64,000 nt of DNA from Cladocopium goreaui. Taxonomy: Eukaryota; Sar; Dinophyceae; Suessiales; Symbiodiniaceae. Where the stretch lies: positions 603,501 through 667,500 of the forward strand of contig CAMXCT020001491.1 in the NCBI GenBank assembly GCA_947184155.2, read 5' to 3'. The notes beneath the pieces are model-generated. The model saw only the letters and a list, made by a program, of their open reading frames with translations, was not told the origin of the DNA and made no database searches. Each line of letters starts with the position of its first letter. The first letter of the stretch is position 1. Shown piece after piece: positions 34,016-46,300 of this stretch. The position numbers were made by a program, and so were the translations under genes.

Positions 34016-34125
34016 TACCCTCTGGTGAACTAACATAGCGAACTGGAAAATCACCATTCTTAATGGGAAAATCCACTATTTCTATAGCCATTTTCCATTG
34101 CTTTTTGTATGTTCACCAGAGGGTA
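34016..34125. mobile_element. F1 element, GTGAAC subtype
   Basis: The left is TACCCTCTGGTGAAC and the right GTTCACCAGAGGGTA, the same GTGAA ends as the nested copy at 2693. Confidence 0.85.
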
Positions 34126-34305
34126 GTTCAATGAGTTACCTATAGACAAGGGTCATCTTCCATAGCTATCTGAAAAATTACCAGCCCGTCACCCGCGATG
34201 GAGAGATGATGGCGAAATTTATGTCACGATGTGCCACGATGTCGTGAAGTTTCTACGTGTTTCATCTTTTGGCGATGAGAACAGTACAACTAGTGGACGG
34301 ATTGA

Positions 34306-34323
34306 TCAGTTGTCGATGTTGGC
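34306..34323 (-). CDS. Possible last ankyrin exon with stop
   Basis: After a CAG acceptor the bases read A-N-I-D-N and TGA in the frame required by the previous phase-0 exon. This would end the protein soon after KDEETK. It rests on 18 nt only. Confidence 0.22.
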   Translation of the reverse strand, partial: ANIDN

Positions 34324-37300
34324 CTGGAATCTTCCCCTCAGATCCATGTGCAAAAATCAGTGTTTGGCCACTGGAATGATGCCATGGATTCCCATAAAAA
34401 TCCGCAGAAAGATGCAATAAAGCTTCCAAAATCACCATAAAATCACCATAAAATCACCATAAAACTCCCATGAATTAGCCATAAATATCACCTCCCATCA
34501 GGTCGTTCCAACCCGCACCTTGGTCTCTTCATCCTTGGCCAACGCCAGGGCGGTCTCGCCGGTGCTCATCCGCAGGCACTCAGCGCGAGGCAGGGCGTGT
34601 GGAGAAATTCCAGGGGAATTATGAGATTTTCATGGTAAAATTAGAATGGTTTGGTGATTCATGGTGATGTTATTGGATTTTATGGGAGTTCAATGGTGGT
34701 TCATGAGGATTTCATGGGAGTTAATGAGAATTTAAATGGGAATTGATGTTGATTTATAAGATTATTCATGGAAATTATGTGGATATACTGAGGATTATAC
34801 ATGCAAACTATACTCTCTCTCTCTCTGTCTTGGGGATTGCTATTTTTGGGATGTTTGTTTGTTTTCTTTTGCTTTTTTTGGGGGGGTACAAATTTCTCAA
34901 CATATTCCTATAACCCCCAGTGTTATTGGTCAAACCTGTAATTTTGCGGAGAAATCCCCAATGTCCTCGTCATTCCTAGCTGCATCCGCAGGCCTCGATC
35001 ACTATATCCAAGGTTGATTCCCATTCCGCTGGGCTGCCGGTGATCTCGAAATATGTTGGATCAATTTCACTTCAACTCCATCCCACCCCCAAAAAAAACA
35101 GATAGAAAGCACCAACTATCACTATTTTGCGAAGGTTTTTGTAACATCACATCTATCCTGTTGGGGGGTTGCTATACGCCCTTCACCAAGGGTTTACCTT
35201 CCCAAATTGGCTCCCAAACGTGATCAGCGCCCGCTTCAAGCAGAAGCTTTACGGCCTTCATGTGACCTGGATTCTGGAACGCATGGATCATTTTCATCGG
35301 GAAGAAAGGGAAAACCAGGAATTTCTATTAGTACCCTCTGGTTATGACTAACATGGCCATGGTATAGATGGCCCATTTATAGATGGTTTACCTGGGTTTA
35401 CCTATTAGAAATGGGGATTTTCGATGGCTATGTTAGTCATAACCAGATGGTACTTGTCTTTGTTGGGAATTACGGGAAAACCCACTTATTTCTACAATTT
35501 TCTACATGATGTTTTACAGGGAAACCCACAGAAATCCACAAAATTCTGCTAGTAATCTCGCGAAAAGATGAAAAATGTACAGTACCATTTGTTTTAGGCG
35601 GACGTGGATTTCACTGGTGTATATGTGTATGTATATATATATATAAGTTCCTTCTTTCTGGGCGTGCTATGATAATCTATAATCAATTGGGTATATCAAC
35701 ACAGTATCCCACAGAATATGTCTGGATATATCATCATAGTTCACCAACCTGGGATAAAACCAGCTATGGGGATGATTCCCAGAATCCAATTCCCATCATT
35801 CCAATGACGTCGTGACGTGAGGTTGCTGTTTTTCATCCATCCTCAACCCAGATTAAACGGGCAGAAAAAAGTGAACAATCATCCCATGCGTGACTGGTTC
35901 ATAAGTGACTGGTTATGTTCCCATATTCAAAAAATGATAGTTGGTGAAACCCCCATTAGTACTCCCTCATTCTAGTTGGAATACATCCATTGATTGATCT
36001 TTATATACGATACCATCATCCAGGAATCCATACATCCATACATCCATACATACATACACACACATATGTGTATATATATATAGTAAGATATACATATATG
36101 AGGTGTGGATATACATATATGAGGTATGGATATATATATATATGCACATACCCACATAAATCATCTCTATGCACATACCCATCTCTAATCTCTGCCTTCT
36201 TGAGCCGCGACCAGCAGTGGTGTGGCACCATCCGAGGTGGCCTTGGTTTTTCAGATGGGACACCGGCGGGCAAAAATGGTGGTTTCATGGTGATTTAATG
36301 GTAATTCTACTATAAAACCATAGGAAAATGGTGGTTTAATGGTGTTTAATGATGTTTAATGATGTTCAATGGGGATTCAAAGGGGGCTCAAATAGTGGAT
36401 TTCTTATGGTGATGACTTATATGACTTGGGATTCTTTTCGTGGTTTCTAAATGGATTAATTGATGAAGAGGATTCGTAATGGTTGTTAATGAGATTTCTT
36501 TGTCAGGGCTCTTTTTTGAGGGGTATTCATGAGCGTGTTCATGGATCATTCATGGATCATTCATGGATTGGATTAGGGGAAAGTTATGACATGTTCCTAT
36601 AATTTTGGGGATAGCTGCTGTGGCCAAAGGTATTTCATAAGGGAAAAGGAACACCTGGTTCTTAAGCACTCTATCCACAATGGGCTCCTGCAAAGTTACC
36701 AGCAATTCTGGGACAAAAGTTTGGTTGCTGGGCCACCCCTCTGAAATCTCAAACCGCCACCGCGGCTGGGTCAAATGCTGGTGATTACGGAATGAAATTC
36801 CCGTGAATTTCCCATGTCTCATTAAATTCCATATAGTTCCTCTTAAAGTCCCATTACTATCTCCATAAATTCCCATAAATGACCTATAATTTTCCCATTT
36901 AAAGGGCCATTCAAAAGGGCGATTTTTCCATGACGCGCCGAAGCCCGCCTTGTTCACATCTGCGCTACCTCTCAACAAGACCTTCACGACCTCGTCCTGC
37001 AGTTCGGCGCGGCGCGGTTTTTGGGGAAGTCTCAGTTGAAAACCATGGGGAAAACATGGGAAAACGGAAAAAAACATGGGAATTGTCCGGTTTAAAAACC
37101 CATGGGAAAGCCATAGGAAATTCCATTCAAAGCATGGGAAAACAATGGCTTAGAGTGCCCATGTCTTCCATCTACTTACGGTGAAAACTGAAAATACAGT
37201 CATCAGTACCATCTGGTTATTTAACATAGCCATGGAAAATCCCTTATAAATAGGGTTTTTAATGGGAAAATCATCTATAAATGGGCCATTTTCCATGGCT

Positions 37301-40300
37301 ATGTTGAATAACCAGAGGGCAATTAGATGTTTCAACCTCCAAAACTTGTGATAGCACTGATGTTCAAATGATGTCCCCGGCTGAAACTGGTAAAATCATG
37401 ACAAATCTGGCTTTGCTGCTTAGAAAAACCCATGTTTGGTCGGGGTTCATTCATGTAAAGTCCCAAAAAATGAACAGTTTCCACATCTACATGCCCAATG
37501 AAACTCCCCTTGGGAATTCTCCTGGTTTTGGTTGGTGCTTAGACCAACCTGGATCCCCCGTGAAATCGAACCCTTGACATCCACAAAATAAAAAAACACA
37601 TTGAAAAGGCAAGAAAATTCACTCAAAATCCATGAAAATCCGCCCGTTTCTTCCCACCAGCGGTCTCCACCTGGTTCCGCAAGGACGCCACAAACAATGG
37701 CGTCTCGTTCGCCGGGGTGGCGCCATTGAGGTCGGCACCTCGGGAAATTTAATGGGATTAGACCATCTAAATGGGGATATGAATGGGAATTTTGAAAGAG
37801 ATTTCATGGGATTTTTCGGATTTTTCGTTGGAAACTATGGTGATTCATGGTGATTTCAATGGCATGGGAAGTTTGATGGGTTTAATGCTCATTTAATCAG
37901 ATTCTAGGGATTTTTTTGCGTGAATGTGTCAATGAAGTTGTATTTTTGCCAAGGCTTCCAACACTTTGCCGTGGGATTTAGTACTCAGATGACCTTTGGT
38001 AATACCCTCTGGTAATTATTTCGTGCCCTCCAATTGATTATATAACAGTAGTTAATACATGTTAATACTAGTTAGTAGTTTATTGGAGGGTCTATTTACC
38101 CTGTGCCAGTTAATTCTTACTGATGAATACCCTCTGGTACGTATACTTGCACATGGCCATGGAAACTGGCACATTTAGTCCGGTTTTACCTAGTAAACAT
38201 GGTGATTTTCCATATAGCTATGTTTTAATACCAAAGGGCAGCAGAATTTGTCAATCGTTTGATGACTTTGGGTCCAGCCAATTGTTTGCCAATCAATAAG
38301 GCTACATTGGCTAAGGATAATAGGGAGAAGTTCAGCGACAAACATGGGCATCTTTACAGATTGAGCAAATTGTGCAAAGTGTGGGGAGGTTCACCAATGG
38401 GGAGGTTAACAACAATTTCGCAAGACGACAGGACTAACCAATGAAGAATGGGGAGACTGACGAAATGTAACCGCTACCACTTCAGATGTTAACATGATGA
38501 TATTGATCAACCGACTTAAAAACCAGATTTGCCTAAGTACGATGTGAACCAACTCACAAATTGGACAAAAAAAAAGGTAGAGATTCAGCAAGATCCTGCT
38601 GCGGGCCCGAAAATTGCAACAGCATGACATAGAAATGACATAGAACGACTCCAGAGATGGCTTTGGAACCAGGGTTTCCTATTGGAAATGATGGCTTTGC
38701 TGATCTTTACCCAACTCACCTTTTGCGAAACATCATCTCGCCATGATTCCACGTGAAACATCCAACGTTCACTGGAAGATAACCCCCGAGTCGAGCTAAG
38801 GATTCTTCAGTAAACATCGGCTCCAGAGCTCGACTTGGACATGTCTGTGCAAAGTATTACTGCTACTGCTGCTACTACTACTGCTACTGTACCATATTTA
38901 TCCATATTTCATACTACTATATAGACTATACATGACTATACCATATTTCATCCTATGTCCAAAACCTGAAACAGCCATTTTATGATTGGGATGATACTTC
39001 TCTCCTAAGACCATGATCTGCACCGCGGCACCAAAAAAGATCCGGAAAGTGGTCCAAACACTGGAAGTCAAACAAGCCAACGAATGACGGAATAAAAAAC
39101 ATAACAACTTGCCAAAACAACTTTCCTGGTGATCCAGCCAGAAACTGTGATCTGGAAAAACGTGACAGCATCCTTTCCTATGCGGTAGATTCACCATCCA
39201 GCCAGGACACCCCCCTCTACAAGCACATTCACAATCGCCACCTGGAGATCGACGACCAACCGGTGGATTTTGGGGAAGTTACTTCTGAAAGCTGGCAATT
39301 GGCAATCTTGGGTGTACTATTTTGGGGATTTACTATGTCTAGAAGTCTAGCAGAAGTATGTCTAGAAGTAATTTTCCATGGTTTTCCACTTGTCCATTTT
39401 ACCTGCTGAGAATTTAAGGACCTTCTACGTTTGATCCCTTGATCTCTGGATGCTAGCGGCCTTATATCTTAGTCTATCCCAAATCACCAGCTACGGATGC
39501 GGAATGAGACCCAAAATTGGCGACTCCAGAAAACCATTGCTGGTTGGTAGTGTCAACCCCTCTGAAAAATATAAGTCAGTTGGGATTATTATTCCCAACA
39601 TATGGCGTCATAAAATTCCATGGTTCCAAACCACTAACCAGATTGCCATCCCTTTTGGGAAAAGGGTCTGTCGAGGTGGTCTGTGGCGGCGTCCGCTGAA
39701 AAATACGAGTCCTGTAGGTTCATGATCCCCCGTTCCAAGATCATATGTGAAGCAACAAAGCGGTGCTACCACTACAACTCCTGATAATTCTGGTTGAGAA
39801 CCCTGGTTCAACTGGATGGCCATTCCATCTGTCACCAAGGCACATAACCCTTGAGGGAAGCCACGTAGAGAGCCGTGGCACCATTGTAGCGTGCCTCCTT
39901 ATCCTCGGTGTGGGGTTTTTGTCGCTGGGAAAATCATCGAACTTCTGGCAGAATTTCCAACCATGTTTGATTGAGGCTAGGAAATGCACCATCTAGTTCT
40001 CATTATCTCAGCTGATTTTGTCTCTCCCGGATTGGCCAGCTGGCAACGGATGGAGGTGAGTTGCATCTACCAGTGGTGCCAGGATTTTCGTCCCAAATGG
40101 CGAAAACCTGCTCAATAATTTCCATCGATTCCATGTCCCATTTCTGTACCCATACCCGGCCTGGTCAACAAACTTTCAGAGTTTGCAACATTGAAGCCAT
40201 GGCCATAGAAAGTTCAGAAAGTTCGTGGATTTACCCATGAAAAATGGGGGATCTTCCCATAGCTTTTTGTATGTTTACCAGAGGGTAATAGTTGGAGGTT

Positions 40301-43300
40301 TACCTCCAGTACTGATATATACATCATCAAACGTAATGGGCCCATGGAATTTGAATGGGGTATAGAACCATAGTTAGTTTACGGAGGGTTTACACAGCTA
40401 TTTATGTTCTGCACTTCTATAATATCCCATACTACTACCATTACTTTATATTCTACGGTGTGGCATAATAGCTTATATAGTTGGAAACAACACCCTTTTA
40501 CATATAAAATATTGTTGTAACATTCCATGTCTCATATGTACTTTTGTGTCCTTTTAGTAATAACTGTAGTGATCATTTACCATCATCTACCATTATGGTT
40601 CAATATTACTATATATTGCTACTATATAGTTATAACCACATACTTATGTAACAATGGTAATGTGTGTCCCGAGACCGATATTATTGTCCCAGGATTACCT
40701 ACGTACTATAGTTATAATAATAGTTGAGAAGAAAAAGTACTTATGTACTTTTATAGGGTTCTTGAAAAGTACTTATTCTCCCACTAGTAAGTTGCAATAG
40801 ATCCAAGATGATAGCTATCTATAGTTATTAACTATAGGTATATCATGATATATCTAAGGTATATATCAATCTATTACATACATAAATCCCTATATACATA
40901 CATATATATATACATATATCCCTATAGTTTCTTTGTCCCAGCATCCCCACGTCGCCCCTCCACCAAGAGCTTCACCACCTCCACATGGCCCGCCTGCGGG
41001 GGGGGTCGTCCTACTGTCGTCTTACCAGGGAGCTTTGGAAACTGAAAAAGTCTTGGGAAAATCTGGAAAAATCATGATATTAGTAATTTTCAAGATTAGA
41101 AACTAGGAAATCTTTACTAATATTAGAAACCACTAATATTACCTTTGGAAACTGGGAAAATTTGTGAATTGACCTTCCTTTAGTAATATTAGATGTTGGA
41201 AAAATTATACTGTTTGATCATTTATATAAGATGTTTAATAGACTTCGGCAATAACTGTGGCAAATTGTACTTTTTTAGGGAATTGAACATGCTTAGTAAT
41301 TACCGATGTTGGTAATGGGGTGGTAATTTAACATGCTTAGTCCTGCTAATGATGTTGGTAAAAAAGAAAAAAACCTGGAAAAAAATGATGTTTTTTGAGA
41401 ATTGGACCTTCTTTAGTGATAATAGATGTTGGTAATATGGCTCTTCAAACACTCAAAATAGTAATAACGATAATAATAGCATTATATAGCATTAGTATAC
41501 AATAATAATGATGACAATAAGTATTATATAAGTACAGTACATCATCAAACTAAACTGGGTCATTGTCCGTAGCTATGTTCAATTACCAGAGGATGAAGAT
41601 TGGACTTGGGAATTCATTCAAGTGATGCAGGGATCCAAGTGATTGGGACTTGTGACTTGGCAGGACTTGAATCAAGAGAACGAATTAGGAACAAAGATTT
41701 AGTTTTTTAAAACAAGATGCAGCCCACGAACCCGAATGCTCACACCTATGTTAATGGTACAGATGTCAAAACACATGGATATGCAGTCACGCACAACACT
41801 TTTCTGCAATAGTTTGTTTGAACAGTCTTGTACATATTTCCCCTGTTACCAGTCTGCAGTGTGGAGTGTAAAGTGTAGAGTGTGGAGTGAGGGGTGTGGA
41901 GTTTGTAAATTGTAGAGTGTGGAGTGCAGAGTGTAAAGTGTAGAAGGTGGAGTGTGGAGTGTAAAAGGTAGAGTGTCGAGTGTGGAGTGAGGGGTGTCGA
42001 GTGGGGAGTGTGGAGTGTAAAGTGTAGAGTGTGGAGTGTGGAGTGTAAAGTGTGGACTGTAGAGTGTGCAGTGTGTAGAGTGTGGAGTGTGGAGTGTGGA
42101 GTGTGGAGTGTAAAGTGTAAAGTGTAAAGTGTAAAGTGTGGAGTGTAAAGTGTGGAGTGTGGAGTGTAAAGTGTAGAGTGTGGAGTGTGGAGTGTGGAAT
42201 GGAAAGTGTAGAGTGTGGAGTGCGCAATGTAAAGTGAGGAGTGTGGAGTGTAAAGTGTGGAGTGCAAAGTGTAGAGTGTGCAGTGTGGAGTGTGGACTGG
42301 GAAGTGGAAAGTGTAGAGTGTGGAGTGTAGAGTCCCGAGTGTAAAATGTAAAGTGTGGAGTGGAGAGTGTAGAGTGTAAAGTGTAGAGTGTGGAGTGTAA
42401 AGTGTAGAGTGTGCAGTGCGGAGTAAAGTGAGGAGTGTAAAGTGTGGAGCGTGGAGTGTAAAGTGTGGAAAGTGGAGTGTGAAGTGTGGAGTGTGGAGTG
42501 CCGAGCGTGGAGTGGAAAGTGTAAAGTGTGGAGTGTGGAGTGTAAAGTGAGGAGTGTGGAGTGTAGAGTGTGGAGTGTGGAGTGTGGAGTGTAAAGTGTG
42601 GAGTGTGGAGTGCAAAGTGTGGAGTGTGGAGTGTAAAGTGTGGAGTGTGGAGTGTGGAGTGGAAAGTGTAGAGTGTCAAAGGTGGAGTGTGGATTGTAAA
42701 GTGAGGAGTGTGGAGTGTAAAGTGTGAAGTGAGGAGTGGAAAGTGTAAAGTGTGGAGTGTAAAGTGTGGAGTGTGGAGTGTGGAGTGGAAAGTGTAAAGT
42801 GTGGAGTGTAAAGTGTGGAGTGTGGAGTGTGGAGTGGAAAGTGTAGAGTGTGGAGTGTAAAGCGAGGAGTGTGAAGTGAGGAGTGTGGCGTGTAAAGTGT
42901 GGACTGAGGAGTGTAAAGTGTAGAGTGTGGAGTGTAAAGTGTGGAGTGTGGAGTGTGGAGTGCAGAGTGTGGAGTGGAAAGTGTAGATTGTGGAGTGAGG
43001 AGTGTGGAGTGTAAAGTGAGGAGCGTGGAGTGTAGAGTGTGGAGTGAGGAGTGTAAAGTGTAAAGTGTGGAATGTGGAGTGTAAAGTGTAGAGTGTGGAG
43101 TGTGGAGTGGAAAGTGTAGCGTGTGGAGTGTAAAGTGTGGAGTGAGGAGTGTAAAGTGAGGAGTGTAAAGTGAGGAGTGTGGAGTGTGGAGTGTGGAATG
43201 AGGAGTGTAAAGTGTAAAGAGTAAAGTGTGGAGTGTGGAGTGTAAAGTGTGGAGTGTGGAGTGTGGAGTGGAAAGTGTAGAGTGTCAAAGGTGGAGTGTG

Positions 43301-46300
43301 GAGTGTAAAGTGAGGAGTGTGGAATGTAAAGTGTGAAGTGTGGAGTGAGGAGTGTACAGTGTAAAGTGTGGAGTGTAAAGTGTGGAGTGTGGAGTGTGGA
43401 GTGGAAAGTGTAGAGCGTGGAGTGTGGGGTGTAGAGTGTAGAGTGTAAAGTTGGAATGTCACAAAGTGCCACGCTGCCACGCCTGCCACGCAAAACGACA
43501 TGACAACCTGCTTAGAAACCCTCGAGCAGGAGATGTTTTGCAGCTTCCCCCATAGACACTGCGACGTGTCTAGAAAACCGGAGACACTTTCGGCTCGTTG
43601 TCAAACAGGTTGGAATGTCACAAAGTGCCACGCCTGCCACGCAAAACGACAGGACAACATGCGTGGAAACATTCGAAAAGGACAGGTTTGCCAGCTTCCC
43701 CCATAGACACGGCGACGCCACGGGAAAACCAGAGACTCGCGACAGAACACGTGGATGCAGAAATAACAGCATTTCGTACGAGACGTCCTCCAATTTTCAC
43801 ATTTTCAACACATTATCAAACAGGTTGGAATGTCACAAAGTGCCACGCCTGCCACGCAAAACGACAGGACAACCTGCTTGGAAACATTCGAAAAGGATAT
43901 GTTTTCCAGCTTCCCCCATAGACACGGCGACGCCACAGGAAAACCAGCGACTCGAGACAAGACACGTGGATACAGAAAAACCAGCATTTCGTACGAGACT
44001 TCCTCCAATTTCCAGAGTTGGCAACATAACAAAAGGACAAGTTTTGCAGCTTCCCCCATAGACACAGCGAAGCCACGGGAAAACCAGAGACTCGAGACGA
44101 GACACGTGGGAGCACCAAAACGAGCATTTCGTACGAGACTTCCTCCAATTTTGACACTTTGCAGCTTCAAAATCGACGTTTTCCTACGAGTTTTCCTTAG
44201 AACCCGAAAATTGGCAACATCAAAATCGATGTTTCGTGCGAGGCTTCCGTCAATTTTCAGCACATCGCACAAAATGCCACGCCTGCCACGGAATTTGCAC
44301 CTTGTCGCCACTTGACGCAGCCCTGCCAATGCGATTTACAAAAAACACGCAACACGACACGTCTAAAGTGCTGCGCCTGCCACGAAAAATGACGATGGAC
44401 ACGTCCAAAGTGCTGCGCCTGCCACGAAAACTGCAACACATCTTCTGAAAACGTCACAAAAGTATTGCGCCTGCCACGCAAAACGACTTTCGACACGTTG
44501 CAGAACACGTCTGAATGTCACGAAGTGCCACGCCTGCCAGGCGAAACGACGCAACGACACGTCTGAAACCTCCAAAAATGACCACCTCTGCAGAACTTCC
44601 CATAGGCACGGCCATACGGAGTTCGTACGAACGGTTGCGAACGGTTGCGGACGGTTGCGAACGGTTGCGGACGGTTGCGGACGCGGACGCAACGTCGAGC
44701 GAACACACCCTCAACCCCCAGACCCCCAGAGTGAAACGGGAACCCTTGCTACGCATTCGGGAAAAAGGAAACCGTTTTTCTTTCCACCATTCTTAACAAA
44801 AATTCTATAAAATGCCATGGAATCATGGAATGAACGGTTTGAGTCAAGGAACAGTGCGGCTTCCGAGTTACACGGGCACATGAACATTCCCGAGTCATCG
44901 TTGGATGAGTTTCCCAGCTGTAAACATCCATGGCTAAGCCATGTTGGCCTACCCAAGCATCATTTTATTCATGGATATTCCAATATTGTTCGTTATATCC
45001 CCATTATATCCATATGATATCCCATTTACCATTATTAAACCCCATGTTTATTAAATGCGCTGGCTATATCCGAAGTGTATCCCCATAAATTCCCATGAAA
45101 TTCCATACAATCCTGACAAATGCCTCATTAAATCACTAGAAAATCACCATTAATGATAATAAAATCACCATTACCCTCTGGTAAACTAACATAGCTATGG
45201 AAAATAGACCATTTATAGATTTATAGATGATTTATTCCATTAAAAATGGTGATTGTCCATAGCTATGTTAGTTTACCAGAGGGTAATCCCCATAAAAGTC
45301 CCATGTTTTATCAACCGGCCCTTCGCCCTTTTCCCCACTACCCCACCTGTACCGCAGCAAACAGGGGCGCCTGGCCATTGTTGGTGGCCTTCAGCGGCGG
45401 TCCATCATGTCGTGGATTATGAGGAAATCATGATGATCCTGGTGATTGATTGAGAATAAGGACGATATAATGACTATCATTGATTAAGTGATGATTATAA
45501 AATTATCAAATATATACATATATATATAGATATAGATATAGAAAGATGATTAGGTTGTAATGCTTCTTAGGATATACTATGATATACTGATTATTAGGAT
45601 TTCATGATTATTGAGATATAATGATCATTGACTGGGAATTGATGGATATTATGACTATTGTTGATGAGTGTGATACCTTCATATAATGATGATTGGGAAT
45701 ATGTATGGTAGAATGCTTATGGAAATTGATGATCTATTGATGTATGAAATAGTGATGGTCCCATGTATCTTGTGATGAATTTGCCTAGCCAATAGATGTG
45801 TTTCTGAAAATGGAAAAAAGTATATGGTATACCTCCAAATTTGCCATGCGTTGAATTGCGAAATATATGAAATAATACTATACTTGGATGTGTTTCCCCT
45901 AAATTGTCAGACAAACCCATCTAATGTTGGCAAAGCAATAGTAAACTATCCCCAATTTTACCGCATACGGGGGGTGTTAAGCATCAATCCATATGAGTGG
46001 TTTATTCTTTCCTTGAGAACAGTACAGGTGCTATCAATCCCAAGCATTTCAACATATTGGAGGTAGCTGTATATCTATTACCCTCTGGTTATTTAACATA
46101 GCCATGGAAAATCACCATTTTTAAAAGGGAAACCATCTATAAATGGACCATTTTCCATGGCTATGTTAAATAACCAGAGGGTATATGTCATTATCATTAT
46201 TTAGCATCCCACGTGTTTTTCACCTAAATCAAACAAAGCCATCTGCTCATGATGATCATCTACAGATCATCTACCGATTGGTGGTCTACTACTGATGATT

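Noticed and set aside
41855-43452. Telomere-like repeat (7-bp G-rich unit)
   Set aside because: The unit AGTGTNN is unlike TTTAGGG, varies strongly and lies inside a gene.
41787-43493. Overlapping minus-strand open frames of 289, 551 and 568 codons (TLHTPHS repeats)
   Set aside because: They are the heptamer satellite read in several frames; a 7-bp period keeps all frames open. No codon bias and no splice context.
43512-44692. Open frames up to 174 codons with SFCVAGVAL or RLPRKTTGQ repeats
   Set aside because: The peptides repeat exactly with the tandem DNA units and occur on both strands.
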